Position numbers and translations under genes: made by a program
Notes under the pieces: model-generated
Databases searched by the model: none
Told to the model about the DNA's origin: nothing
The model's input: the letters and a program-made list of their open reading frames with translations, nothing else
NCBI GenBank assembly: GCA_027622655.1
Contig: JAQBYI010000005.1
Location: 1 to 64,000, forward strand
Direction: 5' to 3'
DNA length: 64,000 nucleotides
From: Gemmatimonadota bacterium
GTDB taxonomy: Bacteria > Gemmatimonadota > Gemmatimonadetes > Gemmatimonadales > Gemmatimonadaceae
Shown here: in pieces, positions 34,079 to 42,493 of the stretch
How positions within the stretch are numbered: position 1 is the stretch's first letter
How the letters are laid out: each line of letters opens with the position of its first letter

Positions 34079-34798
34079 ATGACGCGACCACCTCGCTGGG
34101 TCATCATTCCTGTTGTCGCCGCGCTTACGCTTGCGGCGTCAATCATTACTGCGTCCGCTCGCGCGCCTCAGGGCGCGGCGCCGGCTGCAGGTGCCCAGGA
34201 GACGCTCACGCAGCAGGCCAATCGCGAAGCGGCTGGCAAGGCCGCGCGCGGTCCGTTCGCGTATTCCGGTGCTTCCGGATATACGAACTACCTCGGCGGT
34301 GGCGTAGGGCGCTCACCGGCGCAGCCGATAGCGTTCCCGCATCCGGTGCACGTCAATACGCTCAAGCTCGACTGCGTCTACTGCCATTTTTCCGCGTTCA
34401 AGTCACCGGATCCGGGCATGCCCGCCGTCGGCACCTGCATGGGGTGCCATCTGCTTGTTGCCGGCGACCGGCCGGAAATACAAAAACTCGCCGAGTACTC
34501 CACCAAGCAGCAGCCGATTCCGTGGGTGCGTATTCACAAGGTCCCGGAATACGTGCACTTCCCGCATATGCGTCATGTGAACGCCGGCGTGACGTGCCAA
34601 AGCTGCCACGGCCAAGTGAACAACATGCAGCAGGTGTTCCAGTACGCGTCCCTCAACATGGGATGGTGCGTGAGCTGCCATGTGAAGGGCTATTCGCCGG
34701 CTGACGGCATGCGCGCCGCTGGAATTGTCCCGGACTCTGCCGCGCTCGCCGAACCGCGCAAGCGCGCGACGTACGACTGTTCCAACTGCCATTACTAG
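34079..34798 (+). CDS. actA: Alternative complex III pentahaem cytochrome c subunit ActA
   Basis: A 239-residue protein with an N-terminal membrane anchor/signal (WVIIPVVAALTLAASIITAS) and five CxxCH haem motifs: CVYCH, CMGCH, CQSCH, CVSCH and CSNCH. This matches the pentahaem ActA subunit of the quinol:cytochrome c oxidoreductase called alternative complex III (ACIII). It is the first gene of actABCDEF. The ATG used is preceded directly by GTG at 34076, an alternative start one codon longer. A perfect CRP-like palindrome stands upstream. The haems are attached on the outer side of the membrane, presumably by the ccm system encoded 8 kb downstream. Confidence 0.92.
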   Translation: MTRPPRWVIIPVVAALTLAASIITASARAPQGAAPAAGAQETLTQQANREAAGKAARGPFAYSGASGYTNYLGGGVGRSPAQPIAFPHPVHVNTLKLDCVYCHFSAFKSPDPGMPAVGTCMGCHLLVAGDRPEIQKLAEYSTKQQPIPWVRIHKVPEYVHFPHMRHVNAGVTCQSCHGQVNNMQQVFQYASLNMGWCVSCHVKGYSPADGMRAAGIVPDSAALAEPRKRATYDCSNCHY

Positions 34799-34805
34799 GG
34801 CGACG

Positions 34806-37800
34806 ATGAGCACTGAAACGAAAGACCTGGCCGTCGCCGATGTCGTGCAGGAACCGGTTCGGCGTCGCGACTTCCTGAAGGTCCTCGGCGTAGGAGGTGC
34901 TGCCGCGGCCACCGTCGGCTGCTACAGCGACCAGGTCGAGAAGCTCATCCCGTACGTCGCGTCGCCCGACAACACCGTTCCCGGCGTCTCCACCTACTAT
35001 GCCTCAACCTGCCGCGAATGCGCAGTAGGGTGTGGCATCATCGTCGAGACACGCGACGGTCGCGCTATCAAGATCGAGGGCAATCCCGACCATCCGGTGA
35101 ACGAGGGAGCGTTGTGCGCGCGCGGGCAGTCGGCGCTGCAGGGGCTCTACAACCCGGATCGTTTCCGCGGACCGATGAAGCGGCAGGGCGACACGCTCGT
35201 GCCAACCACGTGGGAAGACGCGATCACGCTCCTCTCCACCGGCCTTGCCGGAGTCAGGAGCGGCGGCGGCGCGTCCGGTGCAGTCTTCATCAACCAGCAT
35301 GAGCAGGGTTCGTTTTCGGGGTTCGTCGACCAGTGGCTCGCCGGTTTCGGAATGCCGGCGCACCTCTCTGTGGACGCCGAAGCGCCGCTCTCGTCGATCG
35401 CCGCGAACCGGCAGACGTTGGGGGTCGCATGGCCTGCGTACGATTTTGGCGCTGCCAAGCTCATCGTGTCGTTCGAGGCCGACTACCTCGATGCCTGGGG
35501 ACTGACGGTACCGCAGCAACTGGCGTTCGCCGAAGCTCGGGCCAAGATCGACGGCGCACCGCGCGTGGTATATGTCGGCGCGCGTCGTTCGCTTACCGGA
35601 CTCAACGCTGACACGTGGATTCCTGCACGGCCCGGGTCACTTCAGGCAGTCGCTGAAGCTATTGGCGCAGCGATCACGGGGCGCGGCAACGCGTCGCTGG
35701 CATCCGCCGCCGAACAGGCTGGCGTCCCGCTCGAATCGCTCGAATCGCTGGTCGTCGAGCTCAGGGACTCAAAGCCAAGCCTGCTGCTGGCCGGAGGCGC
35801 TGACGCCAACGCGACGGCGACGGCGGTAGCTGTCAACGAACTCAATCGCGCGCTCGGCAATGTTGGCGCAACGATCAAGCCGGCCGAAGGTTCGCAGGCG
35901 TACGACGGACTCTCTTCTCACAGCGCACTGCGCGACGCGGCCGATCGCATGGCTGCGGGTCGCGTGACGGTCGCATTTGTCCGCGGTGCAAACCCGGCGC
36001 ACACAATGCCCGGAATGGCGAACTTCGCCGAGGCGTTCGCCCGGGTCCCGTTCAAGGTGTCGTTCTCGAGTTACCCCGACGCAACGACCGACATGTGCGA
36101 CCTCGTCCTCCCGGACAATCACTCGCTCGAAAGTTGGGGTGACGCCGAGCCGGTTCGTGGTACGCTGACGCTGCAGCAGCCGACGATGGATCCCGTGTTC
36201 AACACGAGGGCCACGGCCGATGTGCTGATTGCCGTCGCAAAAGCCGATGCCCAGATGGCTGGTCGGTATCCGGTCGACTACCGCGCATTCATCGTTGGGC
36301 GTGTTGGCGGTGCTGCCGCATTGGCGAGCGCACTCCCGACGGGGATTACGCGCGGGTCTGCGCTTAGCGCGGCGGCACCCAAGTCCGTTGCGGCCCGCGG
36401 CGCGGGTGCGACCGGGCAGGGTGACTATTTCCTTCATGTCTATCAGTCGCCGGTTGTGGGCGACGGACGTGGTGCCAACAAGCCGTGGCTGCAGGAGCTT
36501 CCCGACCCGGTCACGAAGATTGCGTGGCAGACCGTCGTCGAACTGCACCCGGAGACTGCGCGCAAGCTGTCACTTGTCTCGGGCGATCACGTGACGGTGT
36601 CGTCGGCCGGCGGATCGATCACGGCGCCGGTGTACTTGTACATCGGTATCCGACCAGACACGATCGGTGTGGCGACGGGGCGCGGTCACACGTCGTACGG
36701 CCGCTACGCTGCCGGATGCGGTGCCAACGCCATGTCGCTGCTCGGCGTTGTCGAGGATGCACGTTCCGGACAGTTCGCGCTTTCCGGTGGTCGCGCCAGC
36801 ATCGCCAAGGCAGTCGGAACAGCGCGTCTTGTCACAACGGAAGGTTCTGCGCGGCAGCACGACCGCGGCATTGCCCAGGCGATCACGATCGACCAGTTCA
36901 GGGCGGGTGAAGGTGTCGAACATCCCCATGTATTCCCCGGTCAGGCGAGCACGGAGTTCCTTCCCGGCCTCCGCGCGCCCGTAGCCAACGACGCTCAGGG
37001 CGACCTGGGCGATCCGCTCTCTACCCAGAAGGGTCAGTACGATCCGGCACACTGGAGCGGCGCAGCCAAACGTCGCTGGGCCATGGTCGTCGACCTCGCC
37101 CGTTGCACTGGCTGTTCCGCGTGCGTCACGGCGTGCTACGCTGAGAACAACATCCCCACCGTCGGTGCGCCGTGGCAGGGGCCGCAGTTCTGGCCCGATC
37201 GTACGGGATTCGGCGCGAACGTGACTCGCAATCGCGAAATGGCGTGGATTCGCCTCGAACGCTACTTCGAGATCGACCGCGAGCCGAAGGACGTGGAGTT
37301 CGATCCCGACTTCGACACGCGTGTGATTCCGATGATGTGCCAGCATTGCGGGAATGCGCCCTGCGAGCCGGTCTGTCCGGTTTACGCGACTTACCACTCG
37401 CCGGACGGCTTGAACGTGCAGGTCTACAACCGCTGCGTCGGAACCCGCTACTGCTCGAACGGCTGCCCGTACAAAGTTCGCTACTTCAATTGGTTCGGAT
37501 TCGGTGAGCCGGACCGTGCGCAGTACGCGTTCCCGGAGCCGCTCAATTGGCAGCTCAACCCCGATGTGACGGTGCGCGGCAAGGGCGTCATGGAGAAGTG
37601 TACGTTCTGCGTGCAGCGTATCCGTGAGTCGGAAAACCGTGCACGACTCGAGGACCGGGAGCTCGAGCCGGACGAGTTCACGGTAGCGTGTGCACAGGCG
37701 TGTCCGTCGCGCGCCATCACGTTCGGCGACGCTGCAGACGAGCAATGGGCGGTTTCGCGCCTCGTCGAAAATGAGCGCGCGTACCACGTGTTCGAGGAGC

Positions 37801-37883
37801 TCAACACCTTCACAGCCGTGGTCTACCTGCGAAAGGTCAACCATCCGTCGCCCGGTGGAAACACCGCGACGGCCCGGGCATAG
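34806..37883 (+). CDS. actB: Alternative complex III iron-sulfur subunit ActB (fused B1-B2)
   Basis: The 1025-residue protein starts at ATG with AGGG upstream, seven bases after actA. It has a Tat signal (VRRRDFLKVLGVGGAAAATV). The B1 half resembles molybdopterin oxidoreductases and has an intact C-x2-C-x3-C-x27-C motif at residues 69, 72, 76 and 104 (CRECAVGCG...LCARG). The B2 half, from about residue 760, is ferredoxin-like with many cysteines: CTGCSACVTAC (from Cys767), CQHCGNAPCEPVC, RYCSNGCPYK, CTFCV and CAQACP. These bind the iron-sulfur clusters that carry electrons from quinol towards the ActA and ActE haems. In known ACIII the B1 part holds no molybdenum. Confidence 0.93.
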   Translation: MSTETKDLAVADVVQEPVRRRDFLKVLGVGGAAAATVGCYSDQVEKLIPYVASPDNTVPGVSTYYASTCRECAVGCGIIVETRDGRAIKIEGNPDHPVNEGALCARGQSALQGLYNPDRFRGPMKRQGDTLVPTTWEDAITLLSTGLAGVRSGGGASGAVFINQHEQGSFSGFVDQWLAGFGMPAHLSVDAEAPLSSIAANRQTLGVAWPAYDFGAAKLIVSFEADYLDAWGLTVPQQLAFAEARAKIDGAPRVVYVGARRSLTGLNADTWIPARPGSLQAVAEAIGAAITGRGNASLASAAEQAGVPLESLESLVVELRDSKPSLLLAGGADANATATAVAVNELNRALGNVGATIKPAEGSQAYDGLSSHSALRDAADRMAAGRVTVAFVRGANPAHTMPGMANFAEAFARVPFKVSFSSYPDATTDMCDLVLPDNHSLESWGDAEPVRGTLTLQQPTMDPVFNTRATADVLIAVAKADAQMAGRYPVDYRAFIVGRVGGAAALASALPTGITRGSALSAAAPKSVAARGAGATGQGDYFLHVYQSPVVGDGRGANKPWLQELPDPVTKIAWQTVVELHPETARKLSLVSGDHVTVSSAGGSITAPVYLYIGIRPDTIGVATGRGHTSYGRYAAGCGANAMSLLGVVEDARSGQFALSGGRASIAKAVGTARLVTTEGSARQHDRGIAQAITIDQFRAGEGVEHPHVFPGQASTEFLPGLRAPVANDAQGDLGDPLSTQKGQYDPAHWSGAAKRRWAMVVDLARCTGCSACVTACYAENNIPTVGAPWQGPQFWPDRTGFGANVTRNREMAWIRLERYFEIDREPKDVEFDPDFDTRVIPMMCQHCGNAPCEPVCPVYATYHSPDGLNVQVYNRCVGTRYCSNGCPYKVRYFNWFGFGEPDRAQYAFPEPLNWQLNPDVTVRGKGVMEKCTFCVQRIRESENRARLEDRELEPDEFTVACAQACPSRAITFGDAADEQWAVSRLVENERAYHVFEELNTFTAVVYLRKVNHPSPGGNTATARA

Positions 37884-37895
37884 GAGGCGCGAACG

Positions 37896-39314
37896 ATGGC
37901 AACGCTCGCACAGCCCGACCTGACGAACGAACCGAAGCGGCCCAACATCGCCAAGGCCGGCCTCCAGCTCCCGGCGGTAAAGGACTACGCTCAGGTCGAT
38001 CGCGAAATCATGGCTACGCTGCGCCCCACCAAGGCGTGGTTTACGCTTCTAATGGCGTCCATGACGTGCCTGGCGATCGGCGCGGCTTCCTGGATCTACC
38101 AGATCTACGCAGGGCTCGGCGTGGCCGGCTATTCACCGCCGGTGATGTGGGGCGTGTACATCATCACCTTCGTGTTCTGGATCGGTATTGGTCATGCCGG
38201 AACGCTGATTTCGGCGATTCTCTACCTGTTCCGCGCCGGATTCCGAACCACGATTTACCGCTGCGCCGAAGCCATGACGGTCTTTGCCGTCATGACGGCC
38301 GGACTCTTCCCGATCATTCATATCGGGCGGCCGTGGAAGTTCTTCTGGCTCATTCCGTATCCGAACTGGCGGCTGCTCTGGCCGAACTTCAAGTCACCGC
38401 TTGTGTGGGACGTCTTCGCCATTTCGACGTACCTCACTATTTCAGTGACCTTCCTCTTCATCGGTCTCTTGCCCGACATCGCCACGCTGCGTGATGCCGA
38501 GAAGAACCCGATGAAGAAGCAGCTCCTCTCGATACTGTCGTTCGGATGGCGAAACAGCGAGAACGAATGGCGTCACTTTGCGCGCGCGTACCTGTTTCTC
38601 GCCGCGTTCTCGACGCCCCTGGTGCTGTCGGTACACTCGGTCGTGTCGTTCGACTTCTCGATGGCGCTCGTGCCCGGCTGGCACACGACCATCTTCGCGC
38701 CCTATTTCGTTGCCGGCGCAATCTTCTCGGGAATGGGGATGGTCTTCACGATCATCATCCCGATCCGGAAATATTTCAAGCTTGAGCATTACGTCACGCT
38801 CAACGTCATGGACGCTGGAGCAAAGCTCACGCTCTTCACGTCGATGGTCGTCGGATGCGCTTATCTCGTGGAGTTCTTCATCGCGTGGTACAGCGGCGTG
38901 CAGGTGGAGCAGGACTACTTCTGGAACCGCGTGTTCGGCCAGTGGTGGTATGCCGCCTGGATCATGCTCACCTGCAACATGATCCTCCCGCTCTCTCTGT
39001 TCTCGCAGAAGCTGCGCCGCAATCCTGCGTGGCTGTTTGTACTCTCGCTCTTCATCAACATCGGCATGTGGTACGAGCGCTTCGTTATCATCGTGCCGGG
39101 CCTTTCGCATGAGTTCGTGCCGTGGCAATGGTCGGGATATCGCCCGACATTCATCGACATGGGCATCCTCATCGGTTCGTTCGGCTGGTTCTTCATGTGG
39201 TTCCTGCTCTTTATCAAGCAACTCCCGGTGATTGCGATCGCCGAAGTCAAGGAAATCGTGCCGCCGCGCCTCAGGCGGGCGGCGAGTTCAGCCTCGCACG
39301 GCGGAGGGCACTGA
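37896..39314 (+). CDS. actC: Alternative complex III NrfD-like quinol-binding subunit ActC
   Basis: A 472-residue membrane protein with about ten helices, similar to NrfD/PsrC. Typical stretches are LLMASMTCLAIGAASWIYQI, VMWGVYIITFVFWIGIGHAG (in the quinol-site region), GLFPIIHIGRPWKFFWLIP and NFKSPLVWDVFAISTYL. In ACIII, ActC and its paralogue ActF form the membrane core; ActC binds quinol. It follows actB by 12 bases with a ribosome site (GGAGG) between them. The C-terminus ends with a short basic tail. Confidence 0.93.
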   Translation: MATLAQPDLTNEPKRPNIAKAGLQLPAVKDYAQVDREIMATLRPTKAWFTLLMASMTCLAIGAASWIYQIYAGLGVAGYSPPVMWGVYIITFVFWIGIGHAGTLISAILYLFRAGFRTTIYRCAEAMTVFAVMTAGLFPIIHIGRPWKFFWLIPYPNWRLLWPNFKSPLVWDVFAISTYLTISVTFLFIGLLPDIATLRDAEKNPMKKQLLSILSFGWRNSENEWRHFARAYLFLAAFSTPLVLSVHSVVSFDFSMALVPGWHTTIFAPYFVAGAIFSGMGMVFTIIIPIRKYFKLEHYVTLNVMDAGAKLTLFTSMVVGCAYLVEFFIAWYSGVQVEQDYFWNRVFGQWWYAAWIMLTCNMILPLSLFSQKLRRNPAWLFVLSLFINIGMWYERFVIIVPGLSHEFVPWQWSGYRPTFIDMGILIGSFGWFFMWFLLFIKQLPVIAIAEVKEIVPPRLRRAASSASHGGGH

Positions 39315-39315
39315 G

Positions 39316-39819
39316 ATGGCACAGGGTATGCTCGGCGCCTTTCTCGAAATCGACGCGGCTTGCGACGCCATCGCGGAGCTCAAGAAGCAGAACGTCGGCA
39401 AGATTACCGTGTTCACACCAACGCCGCGGCACGAGTTTGAGAACGCGCTCCAGCCGCCGAAGAGCCCGGTCCGCCGGTACACGCTCGTTGGTGCGCTGTC
39501 GGGCGCCATTTTCGGCTATTGGATCGCCATCTGGGGATCGAACTACTGGCCGATGGTTGTGGGCGGCAAGGCGATCTCGTCGTGGATCCCGTACACGATT
39601 TTTTCATTCGAACTGATGGTGCTCGTCGGTGGACTCTCGACGGTGGCTGGACTGTTCATACATTCGCGAATCCCGCGTCTCACCATGACGGTCGGATACG
39701 ATCCGCGATTCTCCGGATCGTACTATGGCGTCTGGGTCGAGTGCCTCCCTGAGCGCCTCAAGGACGCCGAGACGATTCTGCGTGATGCCGGGGCTGAGGA
39801 GGTGCGCGGTGAGCAATAA
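39316..39819 (+). CDS. actD: Alternative complex III subunit ActD (DUF3341)
   Basis: This 167-residue protein is placed at an ATG that has GGAGG eight bases upstream, inside the end of actC. It begins with a soluble ferredoxin-like domain (MLGAFLEIDAACDAIAELKK, FTPTPRHEFENAL) and has two membrane helices (GALSGAIFGYWIAIW, TIFSFELMVLVGGLSTVAG), the layout of DUF3341/ActD. It contributes to the membrane arm of ACIII and holds no cofactor. The stop lies 11 bases inside actE. Confidence 0.92.
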   Translation: MAQGMLGAFLEIDAACDAIAELKKQNVGKITVFTPTPRHEFENALQPPKSPVRRYTLVGALSGAIFGYWIAIWGSNYWPMVVGGKAISSWIPYTIFSFELMVLVGGLSTVAGLFIHSRIPRLTMTVGYDPRFSGSYYGVWVECLPERLKDAETILRDAGAEEVRGEQ

Positions 39820-40516
39820 CCTCCGGGCGCGGACCTGCGCCCTCATCGTGCTCGTACCGCTGGCATCGGCGTGCAGCTGGTTCACCGACTTCAAGCAGCA
39901 GCCGTCGGTGGGCACCTGGCAGCATTTCAGTAGTGATTCGGCAGCGGGGCGGGGATTCCGCGGCAATCCTGCAGGCAGCGTACCAACGACTGGCTCTACG
40001 GTACCTGGCTTCATGATCAGCTACTCGAACTTCCCGGTAACGGTCGATTCATTCAGCGTCGTGCGTAATCCCGTCGCAGTTGACGGACGCTCACTCGAAA
40101 ACGGTCGCAAGTACTACGCGATCAATTGCGCGGTCTGCCACGGTGACGTCGGTGACGGCAATGGCGCGCTCAAGCAGGCGAGCGCGCTGTACGGATTCGC
40201 GCCGCCTATCATCTCCGATATCGCGAAGAACTACAGCGACGGATATATCTGGGGCATCATGCGCAACGGCCGCGGCATCATGCCTTCGTACAACCGTATC
40301 GAAGACATGGACCGCTGGGACGTCGTCAACTACATACGGGGCCTGCAGGGCAAGCTTGCTCAGCCCGTACCGACCGGTCCGCTCGGCATGCCTGGCGAAA
40401 CGGGTAGCAAGCTTCCCGGCGCGACGCGAATCGGGCCCACCGTGCCGTCGGCGTTTGCCAGGCCAACGCAGGGACAGATGACCGGAGTTGACCGGAGACC
40501 GGAGGGACGGCCATGA
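39809..40516 (+). CDS. actE: Alternative complex III monohaem cytochrome c lipoprotein ActE
   Basis: A 235-residue protein starting at GTG with GAGGAGG upstream and overlapping actD by 11 bases. The signal ends at a lipobox-like LASAC (Cys22), so it is probably lipid-anchored. One haem motif, CAVCH (residues 107-111), and a later GIMPSYNRI supplying the Met ligand make it a class I cytochrome c. In ACIII this subunit passes electrons to the next carrier or to the terminal oxidase. The last residues overlap the actF start as ATGA. Confidence 0.92.
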   Translation: MSNNLRARTCALIVLVPLASACSWFTDFKQQPSVGTWQHFSSDSAAGRGFRGNPAGSVPTTGSTVPGFMISYSNFPVTVDSFSVVRNPVAVDGRSLENGRKYYAINCAVCHGDVGDGNGALKQASALYGFAPPIISDIAKNYSDGYIWGIMRNGRGIMPSYNRIEDMDRWDVVNYIRGLQGKLAQPVPTGPLGMPGETGSKLPGATRIGPTVPSAFARPTQGQMTGVDRRPEGRP

Positions 40517-41844
40517 GCGCACACGGCTCGATGGCCCCTCCGACGCGCGAGCGCGTGATCGCAGCCGGCTCGCCAATGCTCGGCGCGCGGACCCGCCAGT
40601 TCGCGCTGGTCTTGGCCATGCTGGGAATGGGCGCGTTCGTCTACGGGATTACCACCGGGAGCGACCGGGCGTGGCGTGCGTTCCACGTCAACTGGTTGTT
40701 CTTCACGCTCGTATCGTCGGCGGGCGTCATGTTCGTCGCAGTCCAGCGAATCACCACCGCGCGCTGGTCCCGCGGGATCATCCGGTTCGTTGAGGGCTAC
40801 GTAGCGTTCCTTCCGTTCGCCTGGATCGGGCTCGTGGTGATGGTCCTGTTCGGCAAGGGACACATCTACCCGTGGTGGAATGCGCTGTCGTCGCTGCCCC
40901 ACGAGAAACAGGTCTATCTCGGCCATCAGTTCTTTGCGCTACGTTCGATCGGCGCCTTCACGCTCATTGCTGCGCTGCAGCTCTGGTACGTCTGGACGTC
41001 GGTACGGCTCGACGTCGGTGTGTCGCCTGAGGGAGGGGCGTCGTGGGCGGCCGGAATCCGGGCCCGCATGCGATCCGCGTTCGGCGCAGAACGTCGCGAG
41101 CTGCACAGCACGCATTCTCTGCAGGGCAAGCTGGCCGTCTATATGGCGATCATCTGGGCGTTCGGCTGGATTGTGCTGGCATGGGATCAGTCGATGACGC
41201 TCGACCCATGGTTCTTCAGTACCATGTACGGCTGGCAGGTGTTCATGGGCGGCTGGCTCGTCTCGCTGATGCTGCTTGCCGGGCTCCTTCGCTACTGGCG
41301 GACACGGCTTGCCGCTGAGGACATCGTCACCGAGGCACACTACCACGACGTCGGCAAGCTGGGCTTCGGCTTTACCGCGTTCTGGGGATACATCACGTTC
41401 GCTCAGTTCCTGGTGATCTGGTACGGAAACGTCGCTGAAGAAACACACTTCTTCACGATGCGCCTGACCAACGCGTGGACGAACTGGACTGTCGCGATTG
41501 TCGTGCTGGCCTTCGTGCTCCCGTTCTTCGGTCTGCTGTCGGTCAAGGCAAAGCTGTATTCGCCCGTGATGCTGTTCTTTGCTGCCTGCAGCGCTGTCGG
41601 GATCTGGATTCAGCGATACATCGAGGTCTATCCCGCATCGTACGGCGCCGTGTCGAACGCACCGTTCGGCGTGTGGGAAGTGCTGATCACGCTCGGCTTC
41701 CTCGGAGTTTGGGTCTTCAGCTACTCGTCGTTCATGGATGCGTTCCCCAAGTTCCGGGTGTTTCTGCTTACGTCGGAGTTCCGCGACGAGGTGCAGGTGC
41801 CGGTGGACGCCGAGACCATGGAGCCGCTGCCGGCGCACGAATAG
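40513..41844 (+). CDS. actF: Alternative complex III membrane subunit ActF
   Basis: The 443-residue protein has about ten membrane helices and is the paralogue of ActC. Family-like segments are AFHVNWLFFTLVSSAGVMF, SLQGKLAVYMAIIWAFGWIV, GWQVFMGGWLVSLMLLAGLL and AFWGYITFAQFLVIWYGNVA. Translation is coupled to actE by an ATGA overlap. It ends the operon: a strong hairpin follows 110 bases later, and no actG or cytochrome oxidase genes are next to it, unlike many ACIII loci. Confidence 0.92.
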   Translation: MSAHGSMAPPTRERVIAAGSPMLGARTRQFALVLAMLGMGAFVYGITTGSDRAWRAFHVNWLFFTLVSSAGVMFVAVQRITTARWSRGIIRFVEGYVAFLPFAWIGLVVMVLFGKGHIYPWWNALSSLPHEKQVYLGHQFFALRSIGAFTLIAALQLWYVWTSVRLDVGVSPEGGASWAAGIRARMRSAFGAERRELHSTHSLQGKLAVYMAIIWAFGWIVLAWDQSMTLDPWFFSTMYGWQVFMGGWLVSLMLLAGLLRYWRTRLAAEDIVTEAHYHDVGKLGFGFTAFWGYITFAQFLVIWYGNVAEETHFFTMRLTNAWTNWTVAIVVLAFVLPFFGLLSVKAKLYSPVMLFFAACSAVGIWIQRYIEVYPASYGAVSNAPFGVWEVLITLGFLGVWVFSYSSFMDAFPKFRVFLLTSEFRDEVQVPVDAETMEPLPAHE

Positions 41845-41871
41845 GCCGACCGTCGGACCGCGCGATGTTGG

Positions 41872-41916
41872 CCGCAGAGCGCGCAGAGCGCGCAGAGCGC
41901 GCAGAGCACGCAGAGC
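41872..41916. repeat. 9-bp tandem repeat after actF
   Basis: Five units of GCGCAGAGC (three perfect, the first CCGCAGAGC, the last ACGCAGAGC). It is non-coding and lies between the actF stop and the operon terminator. Confidence 0.9.
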
Positions 41917-41952
41917 ACGCCGAAAAGCTGCGAAGCGCTGACTGATGTGAGA

Positions 41953-41988
41953 AAAGCGGGGGGCGGAACCTGGTTCCGCCCCCGCTTT
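41953..41988 (+). terminator. Strong terminator of the act operon
   Basis: AAAGCGGGGGGCGGAACC pairs with GGTTCCGCCCCCGCTTT, with one bulged G and a one-base spacer between the arms (in practice a small loop). Its GC-rich stem is flanked by A on the left and T on the right, the usual form of a bidirectional terminator. Confidence 0.8.
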
Positions 41989-42005
41989 AGTTCCCATTCG
42001 TATTT

Positions 42006-42112
42006 GCTGTTGTCGTTGTTGTCGTTGTTGTCGTTGTTGTCGTTGTTGTCGTTGCTGTCTGTTGTTCTGTTGTTCTGTTGTCGTGTCTGTGTGATCTGTG
42101 TGATCTGTGTGT
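42006..42112. repeat. T/G-rich tract of three different short tandem repeats
   Basis: First come six units of GTTGTTGTC (42006-42059, four perfect), then two of TGTTGTTC (42060-42075), then two and a part of TCTGTGTGA (42086-42112). On the plus strand the whole tract is almost free of A. It encodes nothing that I can recognise. Confidence 0.88.
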
Positions 42113-42407
42113 TCTGCGGCCACCTTCAAGTCCCGACCTTGGTCACGCGCACACTGACCGTCACACGCCCGCGAATGTTCGATTTCCGCCACACTCTCCG
42201 CACTTGGGCCGATCGGCCATTCGGGCGGTGGCCACACCGTTCCAGGGTCCACAGAACTGGTAGGGAAGTGTAAGGGTTGTGCTGACAGCAGTTTGCGAGT
42301 CGAAGGTCATACTGAATGTGTAATTACGAACCCGCTCCGAGGCTGCGGAACCGGCAATCGGGGTACCAGTGACGGCGACGCCAACGCGATATATTGCAAG
42401 CACCTAC
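42113..42407. other. Gene-poor stretch upstream of tRNA-Ala, possible antisense gene remnant
   Basis: Nothing clear is encoded on the plus strand. On the minus strand an open frame (42403 down to 42161) includes YTFSMTFDSQTAVSTTLTLP and a shifted frame goes on to GRVTVSVRVTKVGT with a stop at 42126. Together they look like the C-terminal end of a secreted or pilin-like protein, but both the start and a ribosome site are missing. I treat it as a possible remnant only. Confidence 0.3.
42390..42395 (+). promoter_or_regulatory. Possible -10 box of tRNA-Ala
   Basis: TATATT lies 13 bases before the tRNA 5' end, in an otherwise GC-rich stretch. No good -35 sequence is seen at the right distance, so this is tentative. 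Confidence 0.35.
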
Positions 42408-42480
42408 GGGGCGGTAGCTCAGCTGGGAGAGCACCTGGTTTGCAACCAGGGGGTCGCCGGTTCGATCCCGGTCCGCTCCA
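42408..42480 (+). tRNA. tRNA-Ala (anticodon UGC)
   Basis: The 73-base cloverleaf is complete. The acceptor arm GGGGCGG pairs with CCGCTCC and contains the G3-U70 pair that identifies alanine tRNAs. The D-arm is GCTC-AGCTGGGA-GAGC, the anticodon stem-loop CTGGT-TTGCAAC-CAG reads UGC, and the T-arm has GGTTCGATCC. CCA is not encoded; A73 is followed by TCA. It stands alone, not in an rRNA operon, 14 bases before ccmA. Confidence 0.95.
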
Positions 42481-42493
42481 TCATTTTCAACCC

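Noticed and set aside
41938-42273. CRISPR-like appearance of the repeats at 41.9-42.1 kb
   Set aside because: Units are 8-9 bp in direct tandem without spacers, and no cas gene is near.
42408-42480. tRNA-Ala as an attachment site of a genomic island
   Set aside because: No integrase is near, and I found no second copy of the tRNA 3' end in the window; downstream genes are core ccm genes.
42293-42493. N-terminal extension of ccmA
   Set aside because: The open frame passes through the tRNA gene; the ABC domain begins normally after the GTG at 42494.
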